From Candidatus Zixiibacteriota bacterium (lineage in GTDB: Bacteria > Zixibacteria > MSB-5A5 > RBG-16-43-9), in assembly GCA_022865345.1 (NCBI GenBank), contig JALHSU010000085.1, positions 1 to 32,028 on the forward strand: 32,028 nt of DNA. Reading direction: 5' to 3'. How positions within the stretch are numbered: position 1 is the first letter of the stretch; the number at the start of each line of letters is the position of its first letter. Made by a program: the position numbers and the translations under genes. Below are positions 7,576-14,418 of this stretch, piece by piece. The notes below the pieces were generated by a model, which saw only the letters and a list, made by a program, of their open reading frames with translations, did no database searches and had not been told where the DNA came from.

Positions 7576-8892
7576 ATGTTTGCTGAGCTGTCTAACAGGT
7601 TAGAGTCGATCTTAAAAAAACTCCGCGGCCAGGGAAAACTCACGGAGAACAATATCAAGGAAGCCTTAAAAGAGGTAAGGCGTGCTCTTTTAGAGGCGGA
7701 TGTCAACTACAAAGTGGTCAAAGATTTCATCTCCAAAGTTGAGGAGAAATCGATTGGCCAGGAAGTATTAAGGAGTATAACCCCCGGGCAGCAGGTTGTA
7801 AAAATCGTCTACGATGAGCTGACTCTGCTTCTGGGAAAAGATAGCTCAGTAATGAAATTCTCCTCATCAGGTCCCACGGTCTGGATGTTAGCAGGATTGC
7901 AAGGCTCAGGCAAGACCACTGCCTGCGGGAAATTAGCCAGCTTTTATCGAAAAAAAGGGAAGTCTCCTTTTCTTATAGCCGCAGACGTCCAGAGGCCTGC
8001 GGCAGTCGAACAACTGAAGATACTTGGAAAAAGTTTGAGTTTACCAGTGTATTCCTCCAAAGAAAACCCGGTGAAGATCTGTCAATCCGGAGTGGCTAAA
8101 GCCAGGGAAGAAGGACTGGATCTGGTTATAATAGATACTGCTGGAAGACTGCACATAGACGAGAAACTGATGGAAGAGCTGGCCTTGATAAAAAAGGAAG
8201 TTACTCCTCAGGAGGTAATCTTAGTTGCAGATTCTATGACCGGCCAGGATGCAGTGAATATCGCCTTAAGCTTTGAGGAGAGGTTGGGAATAGACGGAAT
8301 CTTCTTAACCAAATTAGACGGGGATGCCCGGGGAGGTGCAGCTCTCTCACTTAGAGCGGTAACTGGAAAACCGATTAAGTTTGTCGGCACCGGTGAGAAG
8401 TTAGATGCCATAGAGGTTTTTTATCCTGAGAGGATGGTTTCCCGCATATTAGGGATGGGTGACGTCGTTACCCTGGTGGAGAAGGCTCAGGAGGCTATAA
8501 GCCAGGAAGAGGCAGAAAAATTAGAGAAGAAACTACGCGAAGAACAATTTTCCTTTAAAGATTTCTATTCTCAGCTCCAGCAGTTGAAAAAGATGGGCTC
8601 ATTAGATTCGATTCTGAGTATGATCCCTGGAATAGGCGGGTCTTTAAAAGGTTTTTCTGTGGATGATAAAGCACTGGTGAGGGTAGAAGCCATCATAAAC
8701 TCGATGACTGAAGAGGAAAGGTTAAAGCCCCAGATCATAGATGGTTCGAGAAAGAAAAGGATCTCCTCAGGCAGCGGAACTGATTTGCAGGAAATCAACC
8801 GGCTTTTGAAGCAGTTTTTTATGATGAAAAAGATGATCAAAGATTTTAATAAAATGGATTTGAGGAAACTGAAAACCATGTTTAAACCTTAA
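7576..8892 (+). CDS. ffh: Signal recognition particle protein Ffh (SRP54)
   Basis: A 438-residue GTPase that with 4.5S RNA recognises signal sequences of nascent membrane proteins and hands them to FtsY. It has an N-terminal helical domain, then the G domain with P-loop GLQGSGKTT at G107-T115, the DTAGRLH motif and the TKLDGDARGG motif. A C-terminal M domain (about 325-430) carries the IPG motif (MIPGIGG) and a methionine-rich, basic end. It heads a block of translation genes with close spacing: rpsP follows by about 30 bases. The length and motifs are fully typical. Confidence 0.97.
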   Translation: MFAELSNRLESILKKLRGQGKLTENNIKEALKEVRRALLEADVNYKVVKDFISKVEEKSIGQEVLRSITPGQQVVKIVYDELTLLLGKDSSVMKFSSSGPTVWMLAGLQGSGKTTACGKLASFYRKKGKSPFLIAADVQRPAAVEQLKILGKSLSLPVYSSKENPVKICQSGVAKAREEGLDLVIIDTAGRLHIDEKLMEELALIKKEVTPQEVILVADSMTGQDAVNIALSFEERLGIDGIFLTKLDGDARGGAALSLRAVTGKPIKFVGTGEKLDAIEVFYPERMVSRILGMGDVVTLVEKAQEAISQEEAEKLEKKLREEQFSFKDFYSQLQQLKKMGSLDSILSMIPGIGGSLKGFSVDDKALVRVEAIINSMTEEERLKPQIIDGSRKKRISSGSGTDLQEINRLLKQFFMMKKMIKDFNKMDLRKLKTMFKP

Positions 8893-8921
8893 TTCTGTAA
8901 CGGTAAAGGAAGGAGGTGAAT

Positions 8922-9317
8922 TTGGCAGTCAAGATAAGACTGAGGAGGATGGGGGCCAAGAAAAGGCCCTATTATCGAATCGTGGTGGCGGATTCTCGTA
9001 CTCCCAGGGATGGCAGATTTATCGAAGCTATCGGACAATATAGCCCGATAGACAAACCAGCCTCGGTCAGGCTCAAAGAAGAGAGGGTTTTTCACTGGCT
9101 CAAGCAGGGAGTTCAGCTCACAGATACGGTCAACTCTCTTTTCCGAAAGATAGGCCTGCTGGGGAAATGGTTAGCCCTGAAAAAAGGGGCAGATGTAAGC
9201 GGAATGGAAATCTCCAATACTATTCCGGAGAGGAGGAGAAAGAAAAAGAGAAAAGGCAAAGGAGCAAAAGAGACTGAACCCAAAGAGACCAAAGGGACTG
9301 AACCAAAAACTGAGTAA
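8922..9317 (+). CDS. rpsP: 30S ribosomal protein S16
   Basis: S16 binds 16S rRNA early in 30S assembly. Residues 1-80 carry the family hallmarks: [11 protein letters not shown] at the start, [13 protein letters not shown] and [10 protein letters not shown] choose the TTG at 8922 because it gives the canonical N-terminus and sits 5 bases after AGGAGG (8911-8916); a GTG at 8916 would overlap that site. At 131 residues it is longer than the usual 80-90 because of a Lys/Arg/Glu-rich C-terminal tail, which probably reaches over rRNA or is disordered. It lies between ffh and khpA. Confidence 0.95.
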   Translation: MAVKIRLRRMGAKKRPYYRIVVADSRTPRDGRFIEAIGQYSPIDKPASVRLKEERVFHWLKQGVQLTDTVNSLFRKIGLLGKWLALKKGADVSGMEISNTIPERRRKKKRKGKGAKETEPKETKGTEPKTE

Positions 9318-9337
9318 CTGTTTAAAGGAGGTTTAAG

Positions 9338-9568
9338 ATGAAACAGTTCATTGAGACCATAGTGAAGAATCTGGTGGATCATCCAGATCAGGTTTCCGTA
9401 TCAGAGGTGGAGGGGGAAAAGACAACCGTGTACGAGCTGAGGGTTGGGCCTGGAGATTTAGGAAAGGTCATCGGAAAGAAAGGGAGAACTGCCGGCGCCA
9501 TCCGCATCCTGATCTCAGCAGCCTCTGCCAAGAAGGGGAAACGGGCAATGCTGGAGATCCTGGAGTAA
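9338..9568 (+). CDS. khpA: KH-domain RNA-binding protein KhpA
   Basis: A 76-residue single KH domain protein with the GxxG loop in [13 protein letters not shown]. KhpA-type proteins bind RNA, often together with KhpB/Jag, and are nearly always encoded between rpsP and rimM, as here. AGGAGG at 9326-9331 precedes the ATG at 9338. The spacing to rimM is only 8 bases, so the genes are very likely cotranscribed and translationally coupled. Confidence 0.95.
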   Translation: MKQFIETIVKNLVDHPDQVSVSEVEGEKTTVYELRVGPGDLGKVIGKKGRTAGAIRILISAASAKKGKRAMLEILE

Positions 9569-9576
9569 AGAGTTTT

Positions 9577-10083
9577 TTGGAAAGAGTAGCAATCGGCAAA
9601 ATCCTCCGAGCCTGGGGAGTCAAAGGCGAGCTTTTAATAGCTCCCTTTTGCGAGGATTTAAAAAGATATTCCCAGGTGGAAAAAGTCTTTATCTCTGATG
9701 CAGATGCCAAAGAAAAGCCCTACCGGATAAAGAGAAGCAGGATTTTCCAGGGGGAAGTCCTGCTTCAACTTGAAGGGATTGACAACCGGACTAAAGCAGA
9801 GGGACTCAAGGGGAAATATTTAGAAATCGATAAAAAAGACGTTCCTCTGCTGACAGAAGGGTGTTATTACGTCTTTGATTTGGTCAACTGTCAGATTCTC
9901 ACTCTGAAGGGTAAGAAGATAGGCGAGGTCATGGAGATTCTCCTTTTCCCGGCAAACCCGGTTCTTTCAGTAAGAAAAGGGAAGGAAGAATATTTGATCC
10001 CTTTCGTAAAGGAAGTGGTAAAAAAAATCGACTTGGAAAAAAGGGTTATCTGGATCGAACCGATTGAAGGTCTCTTGGATTAG
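9577..10083 (+). CDS. rimM: Ribosome maturation factor RimM
   Basis: A 168-residue 16S rRNA processing protein that assists assembly of the 30S head and binds S19. It begins with the family's G-I-RAWGVKGE pattern (IGKILRAWGVKGE) in the N-terminal beta-barrel and has a PRC-barrel C-terminal half containing PLLTEGCYYVFDLV and a hydrophobic IPFVKEVV stretch. The start is TTG 9577; GGAG at 9563-9566 in the end of khpA is the likely ribosome binding site. A hairpin plus T run 30 bases downstream might weaken transcription into trmD. Confidence 0.93.
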   Translation: MERVAIGKILRAWGVKGELLIAPFCEDLKRYSQVEKVFISDADAKEKPYRIKRSRIFQGEVLLQLEGIDNRTKAEGLKGKYLEIDKKDVPLLTEGCYYVFDLVNCQILTLKGKKIGEVMEILLFPANPVLSVRKGKEEYLIPFVKEVVKKIDLEKRVIWIEPIEGLLD

Positions 10084-10112
10084 GTTCTTTGAAAAAATTA
10101 AAATAATGGAGT

Positions 10113-10136
10113 GTAAAGCTTTAGCTTTACTTTTTT
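10113..10136 (+). terminator. Terminator-like hairpin after rimM
   Basis: GTAAAGCT/AGCTTTAC (10113-10130) followed by TTTTTT. The stem is AT-rich, so it is probably weak. A similar GAAGGCT/AGCCTTC hairpin lies at 25297-25312. Confidence 0.4.
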
Positions 10137-10140
10137 AACC

Positions 10141-10168
10141 TTCTGTCAGGACTGAGGTCCTGACAGAA
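10141..10168. repeat. Perfect 12-bp hairpin
   Basis: TTCTGTCAGGAC, loop TGAG, GTCCTGACAGAA. A relative with the CCTGAC/GTCAGG core lies at 12519-12540. Confidence 0.75.
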
Positions 10169-10232
10169 CTGAAAAAAAACTTCGTTTCTCTGCCGGGTCA
10201 GGGGACCCGACCGGCACGGGAAACGACCCGAT

Positions 10233-10306
10233 GTCATTCTGAGCGGAGCGAAAAATCTCTGAAGATTTTTCAGTCGTCTCGCCCGTAGGGACTCCTTCAG
10301 AATGAC
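10233..10306. repeat. GTCATTCTGAG-type nested palindrome, copy 2
   Basis: Left arm GTCATTCTGAG (10233-10243); right arm TTCAGAATGAC (10296-10306) with one change. The loop contains AAAAATCT/AGATTTTT (10251-10270) in place of the GAAGAATC hairpin of copy 1. It ends 18 bases before trmD. Confidence 0.8.
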
Positions 10307-10324
10307 AGGATTGGTATTCGGTTT

Positions 10325-11074
10325 ATGCAAATAGACATTCTAACTATCTTCCCGAACTTTTTTGCAAGTCCTTTAAATGAAGGGCTGGTGAAAAAAGCAC
10401 AGGAAAGTAAGTTAATAGAAGTGAAAGTTACCGACATCAGAGATTTCACCATAGATAAACACAGAAGCGTGGATGATACTGCTTTTGGAGGCGGAGCCGG
10501 GATGGTAATGATGGTGGAGCCTTTAGCTTCTGCCTTGAATTCGATTCTGTCTGAAACTCCATCTGCGGAGAATAAAGACAAATATCCCATAATTCTGACT
10601 TCAGCTCAGGGTAAAAAATTTGACCAGGAAAAAGCTAAAGAGTTTTCCAAAAAGGAGCGTCTGGTAATAATCTGCGGGCACTATAAAGGGGTGGATGAGA
10701 GGATAAAATTATTATTTGATTTGGAAGAGCTTTCGATTGGGGATTATGTTTTGACAGGCGGCGAGATTCCTGCTCTGGTGATTACGGATAGCGTCATTCG
10801 CTTAATCCCAGGATTCATCGGGAATTTTCAATCAGCCGAAACTGACTCTTTTTACGAGGGTCTCTTGGGTTACCCGGAATATAGCCGGCCTGCAGAGTTT
10901 AAAGGTCTGAAAGTGCCGGAGGTGCTCCTGTCCGGGAATCACGAGAAGATAAGGTTATGGAGAAGAAAAGAGGCATTAAAAAAAACCATAGAGCAAAGAC
11001 CTGAGCTTCTGGATAAAATAGAGCTAAGCAAAGAGGATAAAAAATTACTTTCGGAGATAGAAAAGGAGAGATAA
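10325..11074 (+). CDS. trmD: tRNA (guanine-N1)-methyltransferase TrmD
   Basis: A 249-residue SPOUT methyltransferase that makes m1G37 in tRNAs and prevents frameshifting. It shows the N-terminal DILTIFPxxF motif, the DDTAFGGGAGM loop, CGHYKGVDER, and the trefoil-knot SAM site containing SIGDYVLTGGE. The C-terminal domain has LLSGNHEKI-WRR. The length is typical. It lies in the conserved order rimM-trmD-rplS but is separated from rimM by 241 bases filled with palindromes, which is unusual since these genes are commonly tightly linked. Confidence 0.96.
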   Translation: MQIDILTIFPNFFASPLNEGLVKKAQESKLIEVKVTDIRDFTIDKHRSVDDTAFGGGAGMVMMVEPLASALNSILSETPSAENKDKYPIILTSAQGKKFDQEKAKEFSKKERLVIICGHYKGVDERIKLLFDLEELSIGDYVLTGGEIPALVITDSVIRLIPGFIGNFQSAETDSFYEGLLGYPEYSRPAEFKGLKVPEVLLSGNHEKIRLWRRKEALKKTIEQRPELLDKIELSKEDKKLLSEIEKER

Positions 11075-11103
11075 TTATCGTAATAAATACGCAAATGTGA
11101 CAA

Positions 11104-11173
11104 GTCGGGCAGGGTGCCCGACCTACGAGAGATTGACAATATTTATTCTCGTAGGCGGGGCTCCCAGCCCCGC
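11104..11173. repeat. Three-hairpin composite repeat, copy 1
   Basis: In order: GTCGGGC/GCCCGAC (11104-11122), CTACGAGA/TCTCGTAG (11123-11154) and GCGGGGCT/AGCCCCGC (11155-11173). The same order occurs at 15841-15921. Confidence 0.8.
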
Positions 11174-11261
11174 AAAAAAATCGTGTAATGTAGTCGCTCG
11201 ATCCATCGAGCAAAGAAGATGTCCAGTAAATCGAAAATACAGGAACTAAAGGAGGAGAAAG

Positions 11262-11651
11262 ATGGATCTGGTATCAGCAGTTGAAGGGAAATACCTGAAA
11301 GAGAAAAAAGTAGATTTCAAGCCCGGGGATACGGTCAAGGTGCACGTAAGGATCAAGGAAGGCGACAAAGAGAGGATTCAGATATTTGAAGGGGCAGTGA
11401 TCCAGAAAAGAGGAAAAGGAGTTTCCCAAACTTTCACCGTGCGCAAGCTCTCCAGCGGCGTGGGAGTGGAAAGGGTATTTCCGATGCACTCACCTTTTCT
11501 TGCCAATATAGAGGTCATCAAAGAAGGAAAAGTAAAAAGGGCAAAGCTCTTCTACCTGCGCAAGATGAGAGGAAAAGCGGCTAAAATAAAGGAGATGGAG
11601 AAGGAAGAAGGGAAAAAAGAAGGGAAAGAAGAGGGAGAGGTAAAGGAATAA
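11262..11651 (+). CDS. rplS: 50S ribosomal protein L19
   Basis: A 129-residue protein at the 30S-50S interface. The family motifs [42 protein letters not shown] and KAKLFYLR-like ([19 protein letters not shown]) are all present. It ends with an extra acidic/lysine-rich tail of about 12 residues. AGGAGG at 11250-11255 precedes the ATG at 11262. In many genomes rnhB follows directly; here two unrelated genes intervene. Confidence 0.96.
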   Translation: MDLVSAVEGKYLKEKKVDFKPGDTVKVHVRIKEGDKERIQIFEGAVIQKRGKGVSQTFTVRKLSSGVGVERVFPMHSPFLANIEVIKEGKVKRAKLFYLRKMRGKAAKIKEMEKEEGKKEGKEEGEVKE

Positions 11652-11805
11652 ATCAAGATTATGGTAGGTCAGACATTCTTGTCTGACAGGATAGGCAGGA
11701 ATATCTGTTACACTTCTTGTAGTTCCAGCTTGACCTCAAGGTGGGACGATAGACCTATGTTGACTGCAATATGACGATAAAAACAATATGTAAGAAGGGT
11801 ATAGA

Positions 11806-12426
11806 ATGAGTGCGCGTAAACAATTTGAAATTGAACTCAATCACCTTTTCCATAAAAGAACTCACTCTCTTCTCTCCGAGATGAATATAGTAAAACTTGG
11901 AAAACCTCCATCATTAGATCCGCAAAAACTAAATAAAAGTATAGAGAAACTTCAAGATATTGCTACCAAAATTTTAGCAATGGAAATAGCACGGCCAGAA
12001 CTTAGAAAACTCGATGATAAAAAACGAAAGCGTCAATGGCACAACAAAAAAGAAAAAGGATGGCGAGTAGTTGATAGGATGCGCAATTTCTCTGATTGGT
12101 ATGAATCCAATAAATTATCTCAATATTGTATTTATATATTCTGGGATGGACGAAAGTGTATATATCTTGGTAGCACTACGCAAGGTAAGAATAGAATATT
12201 AAATCACTTTGAAAAAAGATGGTTTCAATCAATAAAGCGTATTGATGTTTATTCTATTTCTAACCAGAGTGAGATTTCAAAAATAGAATGTTTAGCACTT
12301 CACTTTTTCACGCCACTAAAAAATAAGAATCGCTCAGCAAGTAAGAAGTGGCGTAAGAAGTGTCCTATATGTAGGAAGCGGGATCTTATATCGTATGAAC
12401 TGAAGAAAATATTTAAGTTCAAGTAA
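11806..12426 (+). CDS. GIY-YIG-like nuclease domain protein
   Basis: A 206-residue basic protein. Residues 108-173 fit a GIY-YIG fold: CIY at 108-110 in place of GIY, YLG at 120-122 in place of YIG, then R130, a candidate metal-binding E161 and N173 in a PLKNKN segment. An isolated CPIC pair (C186, C189) near the C-terminus may bind zinc or be structural. The N-terminal 100 residues are helical, charged and not recognised. Such stand-alone proteins are putative endonucleases, but no experimental role is known to me. The gene looks more AT-rich than its neighbours and splits the conserved rplS-rnhB order, suggesting acquisition. A purine-rich AAGAAGGG precedes the ATG at 11806. Confidence 0.6.
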   Translation: MSARKQFEIELNHLFHKRTHSLLSEMNIVKLGKPPSLDPQKLNKSIEKLQDIATKILAMEIARPELRKLDDKKRKRQWHNKKEKGWRVVDRMRNFSDWYESNKLSQYCIYIFWDGRKCIYLGSTTQGKNRILNHFEKRWFQSIKRIDVYSISNQSEISKIECLALHFFTPLKNKNRSASKKWRKKCPICRKRDLISYELKKIFKFK

Positions 12427-12518
12427 CATTTATTTCTTTTGTTGGTGCGGGAATTGGATTCCCCTCACCAGTTGTGATAAGAGCAAGCTCTTGCACTCCA
12501 CAATGCAATTTTATGTAG

Positions 12519-12547
12519 CGTCCTGACTCCTGTCAGGACGTTTTTTT
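12519..12547 (+). terminator. Terminator-like hairpin after the GIY-YIG gene
   Basis: CGTCCTGAC, loop TCCT, GTCAGGACG, then seven T. A canonical rho-independent form. Confidence 0.65.
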
Positions 12548-12577
12548 GGGTGGGTTAGACATTCCTGTTTCACCTAT

Positions 12578-12689
12578 CGTAGCGCGAGGCCGTCAAGGGT
12601 CTTGAGACTTTCAGCCTCGCAATGCGACCCTGTCCTACGGTGGCTACGCCAGACGTAGTCTCCGTTATCAGGAAAAGGGTCGCGCTACG
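12578..12689. repeat. Large Y element with CGTAGCGCGA ends, reversed order and loop insertions
   Basis: Outer arms CGTAGCGCGA (12578-12587) and TCGCGCTACG (12680-12689) are perfectly complementary. Inside come a GCGAGGC...GCCTCGC hairpin and then a GCGACCCT...AGGGTCGC hairpin, the reverse order of the element at 31184-31234. Both loops carry extra sequence, including another GGCTACGCC-type palindrome. Confidence 0.8.
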
Positions 12690-12736
12690 AAAACCGAACA
12701 GGCAAGATGCCTGTTCCACCTGTAGGATATTGTAAA

Positions 12737-12794
12737 GGCGACCCGGCAGTTCGACAGGCTCACTGCTCTGAGCAAAGCCGAAGAGCGGGTCGCC
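12737..12794. repeat. GGCGACCCG/CGGGTCGCC palindrome
   Basis: A 9-bp stem (12737-12745 with 12786-12794) flanked by GTAGG (12722) and CCCTAC (12794-12799). The loop contains a GTTCGACAGGCTCACTGC segment related to an inverted stretch near 4125-4160. Confidence 0.65.
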
Positions 12795-12867
12795 CCTACA
12801 TCCCAAAAATATCTTTACAACCCTTTTGATTTGCCGTATTATTTAGCAAAACCGGGAAAGGTTTTTT

Positions 12868-12919
12868 GGTAGGTCAGACATTCTTGTCTGACCGAACAGA
12901 CAGGGATGTCTGTTCTACC
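12868..12919. repeat. Compact Y-shaped double hairpin, best-preserved copy
   Basis: The ends GGTA (12868-12871) and TACC (12916-12919) pair. Hairpin 1 is GGTCAGAC/GTCTGACC (12872-12893). Hairpin 2 is GAACAGAC/GTCTGTTC (12894-12915). The hairpins abut with no linker. Relatives: 11664, 14267, 20686 and 28016. Confidence 0.85.
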
Positions 12920-12941
12920 GCTCATAGACAATCATAAATTT

Positions 12942-12969
12942 GTAGGGGCACGTTGCAACGTGCCCCTAC
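12942..12969. repeat. Perfect 28-base GTAGGGGC palindrome
   Basis: Arms GTAGGGGCACGTTG and CAACGTGCCCCTAC without a loop. The outer GTAGGGGC is shared with 1184 and 25323; the core differs in each. Confidence 0.85.
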
Positions 12970-12980
12970 TGTCTCAATCA

Positions 12981-14240
12981 ATGCTTGAAACTCAGAAAAA
13001 TTCAGGACAGGTTTCTACAATCCAGAGGCAGGGGAGGTTCTGGGAGACTTTTCGGTCGTTGAGGCACCGTAATTACCGGCTTTTCTGGTTCGGGCAGATG
13101 ATCTCCCTGATCGGGACCTGGATGCAGAGTATGGCTCAGGGCTGGATGGTCCTGAGACTTTCCAATTCTCCATTTCTCTTGGGGCTGGTCAGCGCTTTTG
13201 CAGGTCTGCCGGTTTTTTTCCTCTCCCTTCCAGCCGGAGTGCTGGCTGACCGGATCAAGAAAAGAAAGTTCCTCATCTTCACCCAATCAAGCTCAATGGT
13301 GTTAGCCTTTATCCTATCTTTTCTGGCTTTTACCGGACTGGTGAGGGTCTGGCATGTTATGGTCTTGGCTTTATGCCTGGGTCTGGTTAATGCCTTTGAT
13401 GCTCCGACCAGGCAGGCTTTTGTCAAAGAAATGGTTGGGAAAGAGGACCTCTTTAACGCCATCGCTTTAAATTCCTTCATATTCAACAGTGCCAGAATAT
13501 TAGGACCTGCAGTTGCCGGGATTTTAATCAGTCTGGTAGGAGAGGCAGGGTGTTTTTTCTTAAATGGTGTGAGTTTCATAGCAGTGATTGTTGGTCTATC
13601 TCTTATGAGGATGGAAGATATTGTTTTTGAGACAAAGAATAACTCTTTTTTTACCAGCTTCAAAGAAGGGGTGTCCTATGTAACCGGTAATAAAAGGGCA
13701 TTGGCTTTGATCCTTATGGCCTCCACCATGAGCATTTTTGGTTTTTCCTACGCGGTTTTGATGCCGGTTTTTGCTAGGAACATCTTGAAAGCGGGTCCCT
13801 CCGGTCTGGGGTTTCTTATGTCCGCAGTCGGCGCTGGTGCTATAGCTGCTGGATTGGGTTTAGCCTCCAGGAAAACCGAGGAGAAATTAAAATATATGCA
13901 AGCCGGGATAATAGTCTTCTTCCTTTCCCTGATATTTTTCTCTTTTTCCGGGAATTTCTTCTTATCCTTGATTTTCCTGGTAGGAGCCGGCTGGGGGATG
14001 ATATCTTTAATCGCAACCTGCAATACCTTATTGCAGGAGATTGTTCCTGACCAGCTCAGGGGTAGGGTGATGGGGCTTTTTGTAATGATGTTTATGGGAA
14101 CTATGCCTATAGGAAGTTTTATTGCCGGGACCTTGGGACAGGTATTAGGGGTTATCTGGGCAGTCAGAATAGGTGTCGTTTTTTGCGTGGTAATCTCTTT
14201 ATACCTTTTCAAGAGGTTCATCCAGAAGGAGGTTATGTAG
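12981..14240 (+). CDS. MFS transporter, EntS/MFS_3-like
   Basis: A 419-residue polytopic membrane protein with about 12 hydrophobic segments in two halves. The start of TM1 (RNYRLFWFGQMISLIGTWMQ) and the loop DRIKKRK after TM2, the MFS motif A position, match the EntS/DHA3-type exporter family. Other marks are a DAPTRQAF motif in the central part of the first half and LRGRVMG in the second half. The substrate is unknown; relatives export siderophores or drugs. I use the ATG at 12981; the frame continues upstream to 12906 only through two palindromes. Together with the GIY-YIG gene it interrupts the rplS-rnhB neighbourhood. Confidence 0.88.
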   Translation: MLETQKNSGQVSTIQRQGRFWETFRSLRHRNYRLFWFGQMISLIGTWMQSMAQGWMVLRLSNSPFLLGLVSAFAGLPVFFLSLPAGVLADRIKKRKFLIFTQSSSMVLAFILSFLAFTGLVRVWHVMVLALCLGLVNAFDAPTRQAFVKEMVGKEDLFNAIALNSFIFNSARILGPAVAGILISLVGEAGCFFLNGVSFIAVIVGLSLMRMEDIVFETKNNSFFTSFKEGVSYVTGNKRALALILMASTMSIFGFSYAVLMPVFARNILKAGPSGLGFLMSAVGAGAIAAGLGLASRKTEEKLKYMQAGIIVFFLSLIFFSFSGNFFLSLIFLVGAGWGMISLIATCNTLLQEIVPDQLRGRVMGLFVMMFMGTMPIGSFIAGTLGQVLGVIWAVRIGVVFCVVISLYLFKRFIQKEVM

Positions 14241-14266
14241 TTGCCCAATTCATTGGGTATGTTGAG

Positions 14267-14338
14267 GCGGGTCAGGCATCCCTGTCCTACGGACCCGCTT
14301 CCAGGGCCTGACCAAACAGGCAAGATGCCTGTTCCACC
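14267..14338. repeat. Y-shaped element with an inserted loop
   Basis: Hairpin 1 is GGTCAGGC/GCCTGACC (14270-14277 with 14306-14313); its loop carries extra bases that also pair GCGGGTC (14267-14273) with GACCCGC (14292-14298). Hairpin 2 is AACAGGC/GCCTGTT (14315-14333), then CCACC. Confidence 0.7.
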
Positions 14339-14418
14339 ATTATTCTGGTACCTCGGAAGTGAAAGTGAGTTGCTCCTTGAATCAAGTGTGAGAAATCATT
14401 CAAATCGAAAAGGGCAGG

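Larger units (their letters stand above)
12427..12980. other. Dense palindrome cluster between the two inserted genes
   Basis: No gene supported. It contains AAGAGC/GCTCTT (12479-12492), a terminator-like hairpin (12519-12547), a large Y element (12578-12689), a GGCGACCCG/CGGGTCGCC stem (12737-12794), a compact Y element (12868-12919) and a perfect 28-base palindrome (12942-12969). Open frames through it arise from repeat sequence. Confidence 0.65.

Noticed and set aside
12570-12806. Minus-strand frame in the spacer before the MFS gene
   Set aside because: Made almost wholly of nested palindromes.
13136-13663. 175-codon open frame on the minus strand
   Set aside because: It lies wholly inside the MFS gene and shows no motif; a shadow frame.
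13748-14323. 191-codon open frame on the minus strand
   Set aside because: Antisense to the second half of the MFS gene and into a repeat; no domain or start signal.
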